64,000 nucleotides of DNA from Wocania_A spongiicola (GCF_023502325.1 NZ_JAMFLZ010000009.1:1-64000); one strand, 5' to 3'; positions 46,894-56,150 are shown, counted from the stretch's first letter. The notes: a model not told the origin generated them from the letters alone. Program-made: numbers and translations.

Positions 46894-48579
46894 ATGCTAC
46901 TTATTTTTTTAAGTTGGATATACATTTTTATTACAACTAAAAACTTTGGAATTCTATTTACAAAAGTTTTAGGTATAAGAGACTGCCATCCTATTACTCT
47001 TCAAATTTTGGGGCTTTTATCTTATACTATTGTTACTAGTTTTTTTGCTTTCTTTTTCAGGATTAATGTGGAGTATTACGTATTCATTTTAGTACTAAAC
47101 GTTATTCTTATTTATAGTAATAGAAATGATTTCAAAACACACTCTAACGCTTTAATATTGTTGTTTAAGAAGTTAAAAAAACATTATAAATTTCTTTACT
47201 TATTTCTATTTCTTATTGTACTAGCGCAAAGCAGCACTAAGCCTTATTTGATTGACAATGAGACTTATTACATTCAAACTATAAAATGGATTAACGAATT
47301 TGGATATGTAAAGGGGTTAGCAAATTTACATATGTTTCTGGGTCAAAATTCTTCATGGCATGCATTACAAGCTGGGTTTAATTTTCCTTTTTTATCCAAT
47401 TTTTATAATGATTTAAATGGGTTTTTATTTACAATATTTGGGCTTTGGGCTATAGAAAAATTAAATAATTATAATAATCGTGAAAACATTCAAAGTTTTA
47501 ATTTAGGATTAGTACTATTATTTTCTCTTTTTTTAATGCAATTTGTTAATGCACCATCTCCAGATTTGATTATTTTTTTAATAACCCCTTATATCTTTTA
47601 CCTGTTCATTAGTAAATATAAAAACACCACTATCAATGACTTTAAAATAATTTTAAGTTTAGTTCTTTTTTTATGCTTTGTTAAAGTGACGATAATAGTT
47701 TTATCAGTTTTAGTAGTCATACTTTTTATAAATAATTTCAAAGTTTTAAAAGGAAAATTATTGCAATACTTGTTTTTAAGTATAATTATTTTGGGGTTGT
47801 TTATTGTTAAAAATGCTATAGTTTCTGGCTATTTATTTTATCCTATAGCACAAATAGATATTCTAAGTTTTGATTGGAAAGTACCGAAAGAGCTTTTAGA
47901 ATTTTACGAACCAAATACTATAGAGGGCATGAGTAATATTGATGTTTCTCAATTAGGCTTATTAAAAAAAATAAAAGTATGGCTCACTCTACCAAAATTA
48001 GATGGTCTTTTTAATAAGATTTTTGTTCTACTATTAATTATTTTTCCCTGGTTTATTTATAAAAATAAAGATAAATCTAGCCTATTAATAATATATTTAT
48101 TAGCTATTATTCAGCTTGCTATATTATGGTTTACTTCTCCTCAATACAGGTTCTTTTTTGTATTTGTTTCTTTTTTAGCTATCCAAGTATTTTCATCTAT
48201 CATAAAAAATAAAAAGATTGGATTTTATCTAGTTATGTTATCAATCATTTTAAGTGCTATTCCTGTTTTGATAACTGTAAACTTGAATGCTTTTACAAAT
48301 AATAATTTTGCAATGGAACTAAATACTTTTAAAATAAAAAACATTATTGTTCCTGAGGAAAACACAAAAATTAAAACAGAATTCGCTAAATTCTATATTG
48401 ATGGCTTTGAGTTTTATTCACCAAGCGAAGATATATTTTTTTGGGCTACTGGAAATGGCGAATTACCTTGTGTAAACAAAAAACAAATAGATTATATAAA
48501 GTATTACTATAATTATATTCCTCAATTACGAACTAACGATTTAAAAAATGGGTTTAAATCTGTTTTAATTGAAAAGTAA
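46894..48579 (+). CDS. Polytopic membrane protein, possibly GT-C-type (LIC_10190-like)
   Basis: A 561-residue very hydrophobic protein with about 11-13 transmembrane helices and a short C-terminal outer tail. It resembles, from memory, the uncharacterised LIC_10190 membrane family. After the first helices an acidic loop with IDNETYYIQTIKWINEFG (about 127-144) recalls the acidic residue loop of GT-C glycosyltransferases, so a role in glycan or lipid transfer is possible but unproven. The gene stands alone between the divergent acn gene and the converging moxR operon, and has low GC even for this window. Confidence 0.65.
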   Translation: MLLIFLSWIYIFITTKNFGILFTKVLGIRDCHPITLQILGLLSYTIVTSFFAFFFRINVEYYVFILVLNVILIYSNRNDFKTHSNALILLFKKLKKHYKFLYLFLFLIVLAQSSTKPYLIDNETYYIQTIKWINEFGYVKGLANLHMFLGQNSSWHALQAGFNFPFLSNFYNDLNGFLFTIFGLWAIEKLNNYNNRENIQSFNLGLVLLFSLFLMQFVNAPSPDLIIFLITPYIFYLFISKYKNTTINDFKIILSLVLFLCFVKVTIIVLSVLVVILFINNFKVLKGKLLQYLFLSIIILGLFIVKNAIVSGYLFYPIAQIDILSFDWKVPKELLEFYEPNTIEGMSNIDVSQLGLLKKIKVWLTLPKLDGLFNKIFVLLLIIFPWFIYKNKDKSSLLIIYLLAIIQLAILWFTSPQYRFFFVFVSFLAIQVFSSIIKNKKIGFYLVMLSIILSAIPVLITVNLNAFTNNNFAMELNTFKIKNIIVPEENTKIKTEFAKFYIDGFEFYSPSEDIFFWATGNGELPCVNKKQIDYIKYYYNYIPQLRTNDLKNGFKSVLIEK

Positions 48580-48592
48580 TTTGATTAGCGTA

Positions 48593-49546
48593 TTAGAAAA
48601 GGCTCTTAATAACTTGATCTTCAGTAACACCTTCAGCTTCTGCTTTGTAGTTTTTAATAATACGGTGTCTTAAAATGCTATTAGCTACAGCTTGAACATT
48701 TTCTATATCTGGAGAAAACTTACCGTGTATAGCTGCATGAGTTTTGGCTGCTAAAATTAAGTTTTGAGAAGCTCTTGGTCCTGCTCCCCAATCTATATAT
48801 GTTTTTACTAAATCGTTAGCAGCATCAGCATTTGGTCTTGTTTTACCAACCATAGCCACTGCATATTCAATAACATTATCGGCAACCGGCATACGACGGA
48901 TAAGTTGTTGGAAGTCTATTATTTCTTGTGCAGAAAACAATGCATTTACTTTTGCTTGTTTATCTGTAGTTGTTGCCTTTACCACTTGTACTTCTTCTTC
49001 AAAAGACGGGTAATCTAAATTGATAGCAAACATAAAGCGGTCTAATTGTGCTTCTGGTAATGGATATGTACCTTCTTGCTCAATAGGATTTTGGGTTGCT
49101 AAAACAAAATACGGTAAGCTTAATTTATAATGATGCCCTGCTACAGTAACGGCACGTTCTTGCATAGCTTCTAATAAAGCTGCTTGCGTTTTTGGAGGTG
49201 TTCTGTTAATTTCGTCTGCTAAAATAATATTAGCAAAAATAGGCCCTTTTATAAATTTAAAATGCCTGTCCTCATCTAATATTTCACTACCAAGAATATC
49301 ACTTGGCATTAAATCTGGAGTAAATTGAATACGCTTAAAATCAAGCCCTAAAGCTTGTGCAATGGTATTAACCATTAATGTTTTTGCTAAACCAGGAACA
49401 CCAATAAGTAAAGAATGCCCGCCAGAAAAAATGGAAATTAAAATTTGATTTACAACCTCATCTTGACCAACAATTATTTTGGCTATTTCTGTTTTTAAAT
49501 CTTTATATCGCTTTACAAATTGTTCTACGGCAGCTACATCCGACAT
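48593..49546 (-). CDS. MoxR-family AAA+ ATPase
   Basis: A 317-residue AAA+ ATPase of the MoxR group, chaperones that mature or activate partner proteins, often with VWA-domain proteins. Seen: Walker A GVPGLAKT (about 43-50), Walker B ILADEINRTPPKTQ (about 105-118), ATQNPIEQEGTYPLPEAQLD (sensor 1 region) and DRFMF. Partner DUF58/VWA genes are not in the window downstream; the gene instead ends a run of three SurA-like genes, 4 bases after the third. Confidence 0.93.
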   Translation of the reverse strand: MSDVAAVEQFVKRYKDLKTEIAKIIVGQDEVVNQILISIFSGGHSLLIGVPGLAKTLMVNTIAQALGLDFKRIQFTPDLMPSDILGSEILDEDRHFKFIKGPIFANIILADEINRTPPKTQAALLEAMQERAVTVAGHHYKLSLPYFVLATQNPIEQEGTYPLPEAQLDRFMFAINLDYPSFEEEVQVVKATTTDKQAKVNALFSAQEIIDFQQLIRRMPVADNVIEYAVAMVGKTRPNADAANDLVKTYIDWGAGPRASQNLILAAKTHAAIHGKFSPDIENVQAVANSILRHRIIKNYKAEAEGVTEDQVIKSLF

Positions 49547-49550
49547 ATAT

Positions 49551-51005
49551 TTATTGTTTTAACCAGTTACTAGAAAAATCGCATTCTCTATGTTTTCCAC
49601 TAATTTTAATATAAGTATCTATTATTTTTTCTTTTTGCCACTTTTCAATAGCTATTACTTTTTTCTCGTTTAAAGCTTGCTCCTTAATTTTTAAATAGTC
49701 TCGTGCATAATCAGCCTTATGTTCCTCTATTCTGTCTGTAACAGTTAAAATTTTGAATTTAACATTTCTTGTTCTGTCTTCTTCTCTTAAAACTGGGCTA
49801 ATATCATTATCCTTTAAATTTTGAATCTGCGCATATAATTCTGGATCCATTCTAGTCAATTCAAAATTATAGTCTTGAGTTTGTGGATTAATTAATTGCC
49901 CACCATCAAATTTTGTTTCTTTTTCGTCACTAGATTCTCTTGCAGCTTCGGCAAAAGTAATATCGCCAGCTACAATACTCTTTCTAACTTTTTCAAGACG
50001 TTCCTTAGCCTCTTTAATAGCTGTATCAGATACTTGAGCAATCAACAAAACATGACTTACATCGTATAATTGTCCTCTTATTTTTTCAAGCTTAATAATG
50101 TGAAATCCAAATTCAGTCTCAAAAGGATCTGAAACCTCTCCTTCCAATAATGAAAAAGCTACATCTCTAAATTCTTTTGCAAAACGGGGTTTATTCCTAT
50201 CCAAAGTATAAATATACCCAGATTGTTTCATTCCTGGATCTTGCCCATATAATACCACCTTTGATCTGAAACTTGCTCCATTTTCTACTACATCAGCTTT
50301 AAAGCCTTTTAAGCGATCAATTATTTTTTGCTTCTCGGCTTCAGAGACTATTGGCTCTACAACTATTTGTGCTACTTTAAGTTCAATACCAAAAGTTGGC
50401 CTTTTATCTTCAGGGATTTTATTAAAAAATATTCTAACTTCGTCTGGAGTTACATCAACCTCTTCTACAATTTTAGCTTGCATTCTAGCCGCTAATTGAT
50501 TGCTTTTATTAATTTCGAACATTTCATCTCTAAAACTTTTTTCGTCATCTTTTTTATAAAATTCTAAAAGTTTATCCATAGAACCACCGGTTTGCTGTAA
50601 AAACTGCTGGACTTGGTAATCCACTTGTTGACGAATCTCAGCATCTGATACTTGAATACTATCTTGAATAGCATGATGTGCATAAAGTTTATCTTCTAAT
50701 AATTTTCCAAATAAACTACATGGTTCAATATCTTTAGTATTTACGCCCTGAGCTTGTAATTGTAAATAAGCTTTATCTAAATCCGAATCTAAAATAATAT
50801 AATCACCAACTACAGCAGCTACTCCATCTACTTTTTTAGCATTAAAAGAGCTTTTTATAGTATCAACTTTCTTAGTCGTTTCTTTAACTTCATCTTCAAT
50901 AATTTCCTGCGCATACATAACATTTACCACAAGTAAAGTTATACTTAAAACTAATATATGTTTTAAATTATTTATAAATTTCAAATTGTTTGTTTTTAAT
51001 AGCAT
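49551..51005 (-). CDS. SurA-like periplasmic chaperone / parvulin peptidyl-prolyl isomerase
   Basis: A 484-residue exported chaperone. The N-terminal hydrophobic signal ends VMYAQ (about 33). A SurA N-domain (VDGVAAVVGDYIILDSDLDKA) and two parvulin-type regions follow; the second has SHVLLIAQVSDTAIKEAKER, and the first ends FETEFGFHIIKLEKIRGQ. SurA assists folding of outer-membrane beta-barrel proteins. The ATG at 51005 overlaps the upstream lipoprotein gene by 38 bases, and no later start fits the signal peptide. Confidence 0.88.
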   Translation of the reverse strand: MLLKTNNLKFINNLKHILVLSITLLVVNVMYAQEIIEDEVKETTKKVDTIKSSFNAKKVDGVAAVVGDYIILDSDLDKAYLQLQAQGVNTKDIEPCSLFGKLLEDKLYAHHAIQDSIQVSDAEIRQQVDYQVQQFLQQTGGSMDKLLEFYKKDDEKSFRDEMFEINKSNQLAARMQAKIVEEVDVTPDEVRIFFNKIPEDKRPTFGIELKVAQIVVEPIVSEAEKQKIIDRLKGFKADVVENGASFRSKVVLYGQDPGMKQSGYIYTLDRNKPRFAKEFRDVAFSLLEGEVSDPFETEFGFHIIKLEKIRGQLYDVSHVLLIAQVSDTAIKEAKERLEKVRKSIVAGDITFAEAARESSDEKETKFDGGQLINPQTQDYNFELTRMDPELYAQIQNLKDNDISPVLREEDRTRNVKFKILTVTDRIEEHKADYARDYLKIKEQALNEKKVIAIEKWQKEKIIDTYIKISGKHRECDFSSNWLKQ

Positions 51006-51822
51006 CTTTTGTAATATCTTTTTCTAATTCTCTAATAAGCTCTAACTTCCTTTTATTAATAACTATTTGTCTTATTGTTGGTTTAACATATTCTAATGGT
51101 GCAGTTTCGTTACGTAACAAAACGTTATTAATTTGCATCAAATATACTCCTAATGAATCTTTGAGCTGTAAAAAATTAGATTTTTTTAACAGTTGTTTTT
51201 TATTTTCTGGATTTAAGACTGAAATTTTATCAATAACTTGATTAACTTTTATCCAAATTGAATCATTTAATGAAAAGGATTTAAATTGAATTGACATAGA
51301 ATCCAGCTCTTTTTTATCTTTTAAATTAAAGCGTTTAAACTTTTCTTCAATAGATTTTAAGTTGATTATATTTTCATCTACATGAACATAACGAAACTTT
51401 ATAAGCTCTTCGTTTAGTTTGAATGCTTCTTTATTTTTTTCATAATATACCTCAACTTCGTTATTTGTAACAGTAGTGTCTATATTTTTTCTAACCAAGC
51501 CTTCAATATAAGCTTTGGTATATAAATCATTTTTATATTGATCAATAAGCTTATTAAATGTTTCTTGCTTTTCTTCACTTAAATTAAGCATAGCACCATC
51601 TACAAAAAGTTGCTGTGTTGCCCAACGATTAATAAAGTTTTGAACAACCAAAATACTATCTTCTTTTGTTGTAGTTTCTGTTGTTAAGTCTTTTATATCA
51701 TCATAATACAAATAAGTTTCGTTTACCCTCGCGATAGGTATACCTTCTTCTGTCTTTTTAAAAAAAGTACATGACGTAGTTATTATAACTATTAATGTAA
51801 ATATGATTTTATTAAACTTCAA
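50968..51822 (-). CDS. SurA-like lipoprotein without a recognisable isomerase domain
   Basis: A 284-residue lipoprotein (lipobox TTSC, Cys18). It has the N-domain pattern of SurA/PpiD chaperones (IARVNETYLYYDDIKDL, then VVQNFINRWATQQLFVDGA) and a charged helical body, but no parvulin motif. Position between two SurA-like genes suggests a partner chaperone. It overlaps the next gene by 38 bases and lies 3 bases after the preceding one, so all are cotranscribed. The function is inferred from the neighbours. Confidence 0.75.
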   Translation of the reverse strand: MKFNKIIFTLIVIITTSCTFFKKTEEGIPIARVNETYLYYDDIKDLTTETTTKEDSILVVQNFINRWATQQLFVDGAMLNLSEEKQETFNKLIDQYKNDLYTKAYIEGLVRKNIDTTVTNNEVEVYYEKNKEAFKLNEELIKFRYVHVDENIINLKSIEEKFKRFNLKDKKELDSMSIQFKSFSLNDSIWIKVNQVIDKISVLNPENKKQLLKKSNFLQLKDSLGVYLMQINNVLLRNETAPLEYVKPTIRQIVINKRKLELIRELEKDITKDAIKNKQFEIYK

Positions 51823-51825
51823 CGG

Positions 51826-53778
51826 CTAATTTTTAATTTGATTTTTCACCTTATTCAAGGCTTCTTGGTTAACAACTATTTTATATTTTTCTTTTAATTG
51901 TTCAACCCATTTTTTTTCTTTATAAGCCTGATAATCACTAATAATTAAACCTTTTGTTTCTTCAAAGGTTTTAATTTTTTCAGGCAAAACCTCTTTTACT
52001 TTAGCCATAATAAATGCTTTATTATGTTTATAAATTTTAGAGATTCCTTTTTTAAATTCAAATTTATTAGGAAATGCTTGATGCGTTGCATCCATAATAC
52101 CTGATGTAAAAACCACATGCACTTCGCCATTGTTGTTTACCAGTTTTTTAATATCTTCTAAACTCATGTCTTGTTGCAATAACTTTGCAACTCGTTTTAA
52201 AGTTTTTTGTTTGGTCGCTGATGCAACTATGGCATCAACACGTTCTGGTAACATGTATTTTTCTTTGTTTTTACTATAATAATTTTGGATTTCTAAAGAA
52301 TCTGCTTTTGCTGTGTTCCAAATTGTCGTTTCCATTAAATCAAACAATAACAAACCATCTCTATACTCGTTAACTATATTAGCGAACTCTTCATTTTCTT
52401 CTTCTAAATGATTTTCTTGATATTGGATTAGTCTTTTATTTAAAAACGTATTGTATTTTTCTGATACTATAGACTTAAACGTAGACTTAGGGTTAACTCC
52501 TCGTTGTGTTTTTTGTAAATAAATACCAAATTCTTTAAAAGTAAATTGGAGGTTTTCTATTTTAATTAATGGTGAATCACTTTTAAAATCTTTAGGAAGC
52601 TTCCATGTTCCTTTTAAATAATCATCATTTAATAGCGAAACAAAATATGATAAAGCTGGCTGGTTATCGCTTACATTATATTTAGCTTTAAGTTTAGTTG
52701 TTAAAGCATCATCAATTAATTTAGAGCGTTCATCACGCTTTACCTTGGCTTCCAGCTCTGGCTTTATGTCTTGAAACGGGGGTATTAACTTTTTAGCATG
52801 TAGTTTAACAATATGCCACCCATATTTGGTTTTAAATGGCTGAGATACATCGCCGATATTCTCTAAACTAAAAGCAACATCTTCAAATTCTGGCGAACTT
52901 AATTGCCCACTTGAAAAAGCCGACAATAAACCTCCTTTAGAAGCCGAATTTCTGTCATCTGAAAATTGTTTAGCTAAGTCTTCAAAAGCATCACCTTGAT
53001 TCAGTTTTTTATAAATATCTTGTATTCTATTTTCCGGTTTCTCTCCTAATGTATCATTTTCTTTAATATTAACCATAATATGAGCTACAGTACGTTCGCC
53101 TCTAGATTTACGTTTATCAAAGACCTTAACTATATGGTAGCCAAAACGCGTTCTAAAAGGCTGAGAAATTTCATCAACATTAGTGTTAAAAGCCTCGTTT
53201 TCGAACTTATAAACCATTCTAAATCCAGAAAAATACCCTAGTTCTTCACCAAAAACAGATTTGCCATTGTGTACTTCTTTTCTAATCGTTTCAAAACCTT
53301 CGCTTAAAGCTCTTTCTCTTAGCTTACTAATTGTATTAAATGCTACCAAAGTATCTTGTGGATTTGCATTTTCAGGTATTTTAATTAAAATATGGTTTGC
53401 TTTTATTTCGTACGAGATTCTATCATAAGCTTCTTCAACCAATTCATCTGTAACTTTATTATCATAAATAAAGTTTTTGGCTAATTGCTTCCTATAGGTA
53501 TTTAACTCTCTTAAATATGAAGGTTTTTTGTCAAGTTCTAAAGCTTTTGCTTCTTTTAATTTTAACTTATAAGTAGTAAAAAGTGATAAGTATTCATCTA
53601 CATCTTTCTGGGATTCATCTTGTACTAAATCAAGGTTTTTATTATATACTCTTAAAAATTCTGAAACGTAAACTGGAGTTTTATCTACCGTAAAAAGGAC
53701 TTCATTTGTTTTTGTTTGCGCATTAATGCATAGCATTATTACAGTAAATAATAAAGTAAAAAAATGTTTTAACTGCAT
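51826..53778 (-). CDS. Periplasmic peptidyl-prolyl isomerase with two parvulin domains (SurA/PpiD-like)
   Basis: A 650-residue exported chaperone. The frame extends to a TTG at 53796, but the ATG at 53778 begins a good signal peptide (MQLKHFFTLLFTVIMLCINAQ). Two parvulin domains are seen at about 125-225 (KANHILIKIPENA, FRTRFGYHIVKVFDK) and 230-340 (VAHIMVNIKEN, FKTKYGWHIVKLHAK), plus a further SurA-like C-terminal region. It probably helps outer-membrane protein folding. First gene of a four-gene operon (with lipoprotein, SurA-like protein and moxR), with a consensus promoter just upstream. Confidence 0.88.
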   Translation of the reverse strand: MQLKHFFTLLFTVIMLCINAQTKTNEVLFTVDKTPVYVSEFLRVYNKNLDLVQDESQKDVDEYLSLFTTYKLKLKEAKALELDKKPSYLRELNTYRKQLAKNFIYDNKVTDELVEEAYDRISYEIKANHILIKIPENANPQDTLVAFNTISKLRERALSEGFETIRKEVHNGKSVFGEELGYFSGFRMVYKFENEAFNTNVDEISQPFRTRFGYHIVKVFDKRKSRGERTVAHIMVNIKENDTLGEKPENRIQDIYKKLNQGDAFEDLAKQFSDDRNSASKGGLLSAFSSGQLSSPEFEDVAFSLENIGDVSQPFKTKYGWHIVKLHAKKLIPPFQDIKPELEAKVKRDERSKLIDDALTTKLKAKYNVSDNQPALSYFVSLLNDDYLKGTWKLPKDFKSDSPLIKIENLQFTFKEFGIYLQKTQRGVNPKSTFKSIVSEKYNTFLNKRLIQYQENHLEEENEEFANIVNEYRDGLLLFDLMETTIWNTAKADSLEIQNYYSKNKEKYMLPERVDAIVASATKQKTLKRVAKLLQQDMSLEDIKKLVNNNGEVHVVFTSGIMDATHQAFPNKFEFKKGISKIYKHNKAFIMAKVKEVLPEKIKTFEETKGLIISDYQAYKEKKWVEQLKEKYKIVVNQEALNKVKNQIKN

Positions 53779-53804
53779 GAAGAAAAAATTATTCAAAGTG
53801 GATA

Positions 53805-53834
53805 CAAAAATACTAATATAAACCTATAATACAA
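53805..53834 (-). promoter_or_regulatory. Promoter of the SurA-like/moxR operon
   Basis: On the minus strand TTG (53834-53832), a 19-base spacer and TATTTTTG (53812-53805), the complete Bacteroidota consensus. The ATG at 53778 follows with a short leader of about 20 bases. This also supports the ATG over the upstream TTG start. Confidence 0.75.
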
Positions 53835-53926
53835 GTTGCTTTAACAAACGTTTAAAAAGTAAAAATATTACTCATATTTATATAATATATCTTTACATTT
53901 AACCTCAGTTTTTATTTTAATAAATA

Positions 53927-54163
53927 ATGCGTAAACTAAAACTTATTTGGGATTTTCGAGGTCCAGATGCTTTAAAAATTGCTGAACATCACGAAATTCA
54001 TTTAAAAGACTTTATTCACTTAGAAAAATTAGAGCTTAATACTACTGGTTTTGAGTCAATTACAGACGCACACGCCATTGCCTTTATGGTTGTTCCAGAA
54101 GATATTATGAAACCCATTAGAGATGCTTTGAAACCTCATCGTGGGCAAATTTATATGGAATAA
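53927..54163 (+). CDS. Small conserved hypothetical protein
   Basis: A 78-residue soluble protein, no domain recognised. It contains DFRGPDALKIAEHHEIHLKD at the start and a hydrophobic AFMVVPEDIMK segment. Length and even composition suggest a real gene; it ends 1 base before the ATG of the methyltransferase and is likely cotranscribed with it. Confidence 0.65.
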   Translation: MRKLKLIWDFRGPDALKIAEHHEIHLKDFIHLEKLELNTTGFESITDAHAIAFMVVPEDIMKPIRDALKPHRGQIYME

Positions 54164-54164
54164 A

Positions 54165-54947
54165 ATGAATGCAAAGTACGATGATATAGGAGTAAATTAT
54201 AATGCTACAAGAAAAGCAGATGACTATCTTGTTAAACGATTATTGGCTAATTTAAACCCTAAATCCTATGGACTATATTTAGATATCGGTTGTGGCACTG
54301 GTAATTACACTATTAAATTGCAAGAAAATGGGTTTAACTTTATTGGTGTTGATCCTTCAACAGAAATGCTTGAAAAAGCAAAGCTAAATAATCCAAACAT
54401 CGATTGGAAGCTTGGACAAGCTGAATACTTAAACTTAAATTCTGAAAGCATTGATGGAATTATAGGTAGTTTAACCATTCATCATTGGAAAGATTTAGAA
54501 AAAGGGTTTAAAGAATTACATCGTGTATTAAAAAACGATAGTAATTTGGTGATTTTTACTTCTACACCAAAACAAATGACTGGATATTGGTTAAATCATT
54601 ATTTTCCTAAAATGATGAAAGACTCTATGTTGCAGATGCCAGCTCTAAAAGCCATCAAAAAAATTATAAAACAAACAGGTTTCCGTTCAATTAAAACAGA
54701 ATTATACAATATTAAACCAGATTTAAAAGATTTGTTTCTATATAGTGGTAAGCATAATCCAATTTTATATTTAAACCCAAAAGTAAGACATGGTATATCT
54801 TCTTTTTCTTCACTTGCTAACGCTAAAGAAGTAGAAACTGGCATGATTCAATTAAAAGATGATATCGCTACTCGAAAAATCAATGATATTATAAAATCTT
54901 ATGAAAACGATTTAGGTGATTATCTTTTTATCATTGCAAAAAAATAA
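54165..54947 (+). CDS. Class I SAM-dependent methyltransferase
   Basis: A 260-residue cytoplasmic enzyme with the Rossmann-like SAM fold: motif I YLDIGCGTGNYTIKL (about 38-52), an acidic post-I (GVDPSTEML), and IGSLTIHHWKDLEKGFKEL (about 102-120). The methyl acceptor cannot be named. The frame opens at a GTG at 54141 inside the previous gene, but the ATG at 54165, one base after that gene's stop, is the better start. Confidence 0.88.
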   Translation: MNAKYDDIGVNYNATRKADDYLVKRLLANLNPKSYGLYLDIGCGTGNYTIKLQENGFNFIGVDPSTEMLEKAKLNNPNIDWKLGQAEYLNLNSESIDGIIGSLTIHHWKDLEKGFKELHRVLKNDSNLVIFTSTPKQMTGYWLNHYFPKMMKDSMLQMPALKAIKKIIKQTGFRSIKTELYNIKPDLKDLFLYSGKHNPILYLNPKVRHGISSFSSLANAKEVETGMIQLKDDIATRKINDIIKSYENDLGDYLFIIAKK

Positions 54948-55022
54948 AAACACCCCTGACATGTTTCGACACAAGCTCTAATAAATTTGCATTTAAGTTT
55001 AACAATTAAATCAATTTAAAAA

Positions 55023-55400
55023 ATGAAAAATGCAGTAAACTGGTTTGAAATTCCAGTGAAAGATTACAACAGAGCAAAGCAATTTTATGCTACCGTTTTA
55101 GGAACTGAAATATCAGATTTCCCAATGCCAGAACAGAACATGAAATATGGCATTTTTAAACACGACGAAAAAGATCAAGGAATTGGCGGTGCTATTATTG
55201 AAGCAGAAGGACAAAACCCCACTACAGATGGTTCTACTATTTACTTAAATGGTGGAGAAGATTTAGGCTTACCTCTATCTAGAGTTGAAAGATGTGGTGG
55301 CCAAATTTTAATGCCAAAAACTAATATTGAAGAAAATGGTTTTATTGCTCAATTTTTAGATACAGAAGGCAATAGAGTTGCTTTACATTCTATGATGTAA
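55023..55400 (+). CDS. VOC (glyoxalase/bleomycin-resistance) family protein
   Basis: A 125-residue single VOC domain: NWFEIPVKDYNRAKQFYATV at the start, GGAIIEAEG in the middle and FIAQFLDTEGNRVALHSM at the end. Enzymatic type unknown. A TAAATTTG box lies at 54982-54989. It precedes the WYL-type regulator gene by 57 bases, which contain a perfect palindrome. Confidence 0.88.
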   Translation: MKNAVNWFEIPVKDYNRAKQFYATVLGTEISDFPMPEQNMKYGIFKHDEKDQGIGGAIIEAEGQNPTTDGSTIYLNGGEDLGLPLSRVERCGGQILMPKTNIEENGFIAQFLDTEGNRVALHSMM

Positions 55401-55417
55401 TTTTTTAACTAAAATCC

Positions 55418-55450
55418 AAGATAGTGAATTGCAAGTCGGTTCACTATCTT
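55418..55450. promoter_or_regulatory. Perfect inverted repeat before the WYL regulator gene
   Basis: Arms AAGATAGTGAA (55418-55428) and TTCACTATCTT (55440-55450) are perfect 11-bp reverse complements, 11 bases apart. The right arm overlaps a TATCTTTG box (55445-55452) that ends five bases before the ATG at 55458. It may be an operator, or a terminator hairpin for the VOC gene; the T tail is poor. Confidence 0.5.
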
Positions 55451-55457
55451 TGTTAAT

Positions 55458-56150
55458 ATGTCTCAATTATCTAGACTTATATCTATACTTACACTGTTAA
55501 AATCGAAACGTCTTTTAACAGCCACAGAACTTGCTCAAAGGTTTGAGGTTAGTGTTAGAACTATATATCGTGATATAAGAAAATTAGAACAAGCTGGTAT
55601 ACCTGTTACTACAATTGAAGGTAGAGGTTATTCTTTAATGGATGGCTACACGGTTGCCCCTGTTCAGTTTACTGAAAAACAAGCTAACGCTTTAATTACA
55701 GCTCAACATTTGGTTAGTCAAACTAATGACTCATCTTTTGTAACCAATTTTGAAGAAGCTCTAACTAAAATTAAATCCGTATTTAGGACTTCTATTCAAG
55801 AAAAAAGCGAGTTATTGAATAGCAAAATTTTTGTTTTTGATTCTTATAATGAAAAGATATCTAGTAATGCTCTATCAGAAATACAATTAGCAATTACAAA
55901 TTTTAATTATGTTGAAATTAATTACCGTAAAGCCAATGACCCAAATATTACTTTTAGAAAAATTGAACCTTATGCTTTATTTTCTACAAACAATAAATGG
56001 ATTTTAATCTCGTGGTGCTATTTACGTAACACCTATCGTGCATTTAGAATTGACAGGATTCATCATTTTAAAATATTAAACGAAACATTTCAAGATAGAA
56101 AATTTAATCTTCAAGAGTATTTTAAAACTTGCCCTTTTGATGATAAATAA
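55458..56150 (+). CDS. YafY-type transcriptional regulator (HTH-11 plus WYL)
   Basis: A 230-residue regulator. The N-terminal HTH shows TATELAQRFEVSVRTIYRDI (about 21-40) with a beta wing GIPVTTIEGRGYSL. The C-terminal WYL-like domain has EINYRKAND, KIEPYALFSTNNKWILISW and RAFRIDRI, which in the family binds effectors or nucleotides. The gene may control itself or the VOC gene through the palindrome at its start. Confidence 0.92.
   Translation: MSQLSRLISILTLLKSKRLLTATELAQRFEVSVRTIYRDIRKLEQAGIPVTTIEGRGYSLMDGYTVAPVQFTEKQANALITAQHLVSQTNDSSFVTNFEEALTKIKSVFRTSIQEKSELLNSKIFVFDSYNEKISSNALSEIQLAITNFNYVEINYRKANDPNITFRKIEPYALFSTNNKWILISWCYLRNTYRAFRIDRIHHFKILNETFQDRKFNLQEYFKTCPFDDK

Noticed and set aside
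53779..53796. TTG start for the two-domain parvulin protein
   Set aside because: It would put six residues before the signal peptide and lies almost at the predicted transcription start.
54141..54164. GTG start for the methyltransferase inside the preceding gene
   Set aside because: An ATG directly after the upstream stop codon is better, and the extra residues do not fit the methyltransferase fold.
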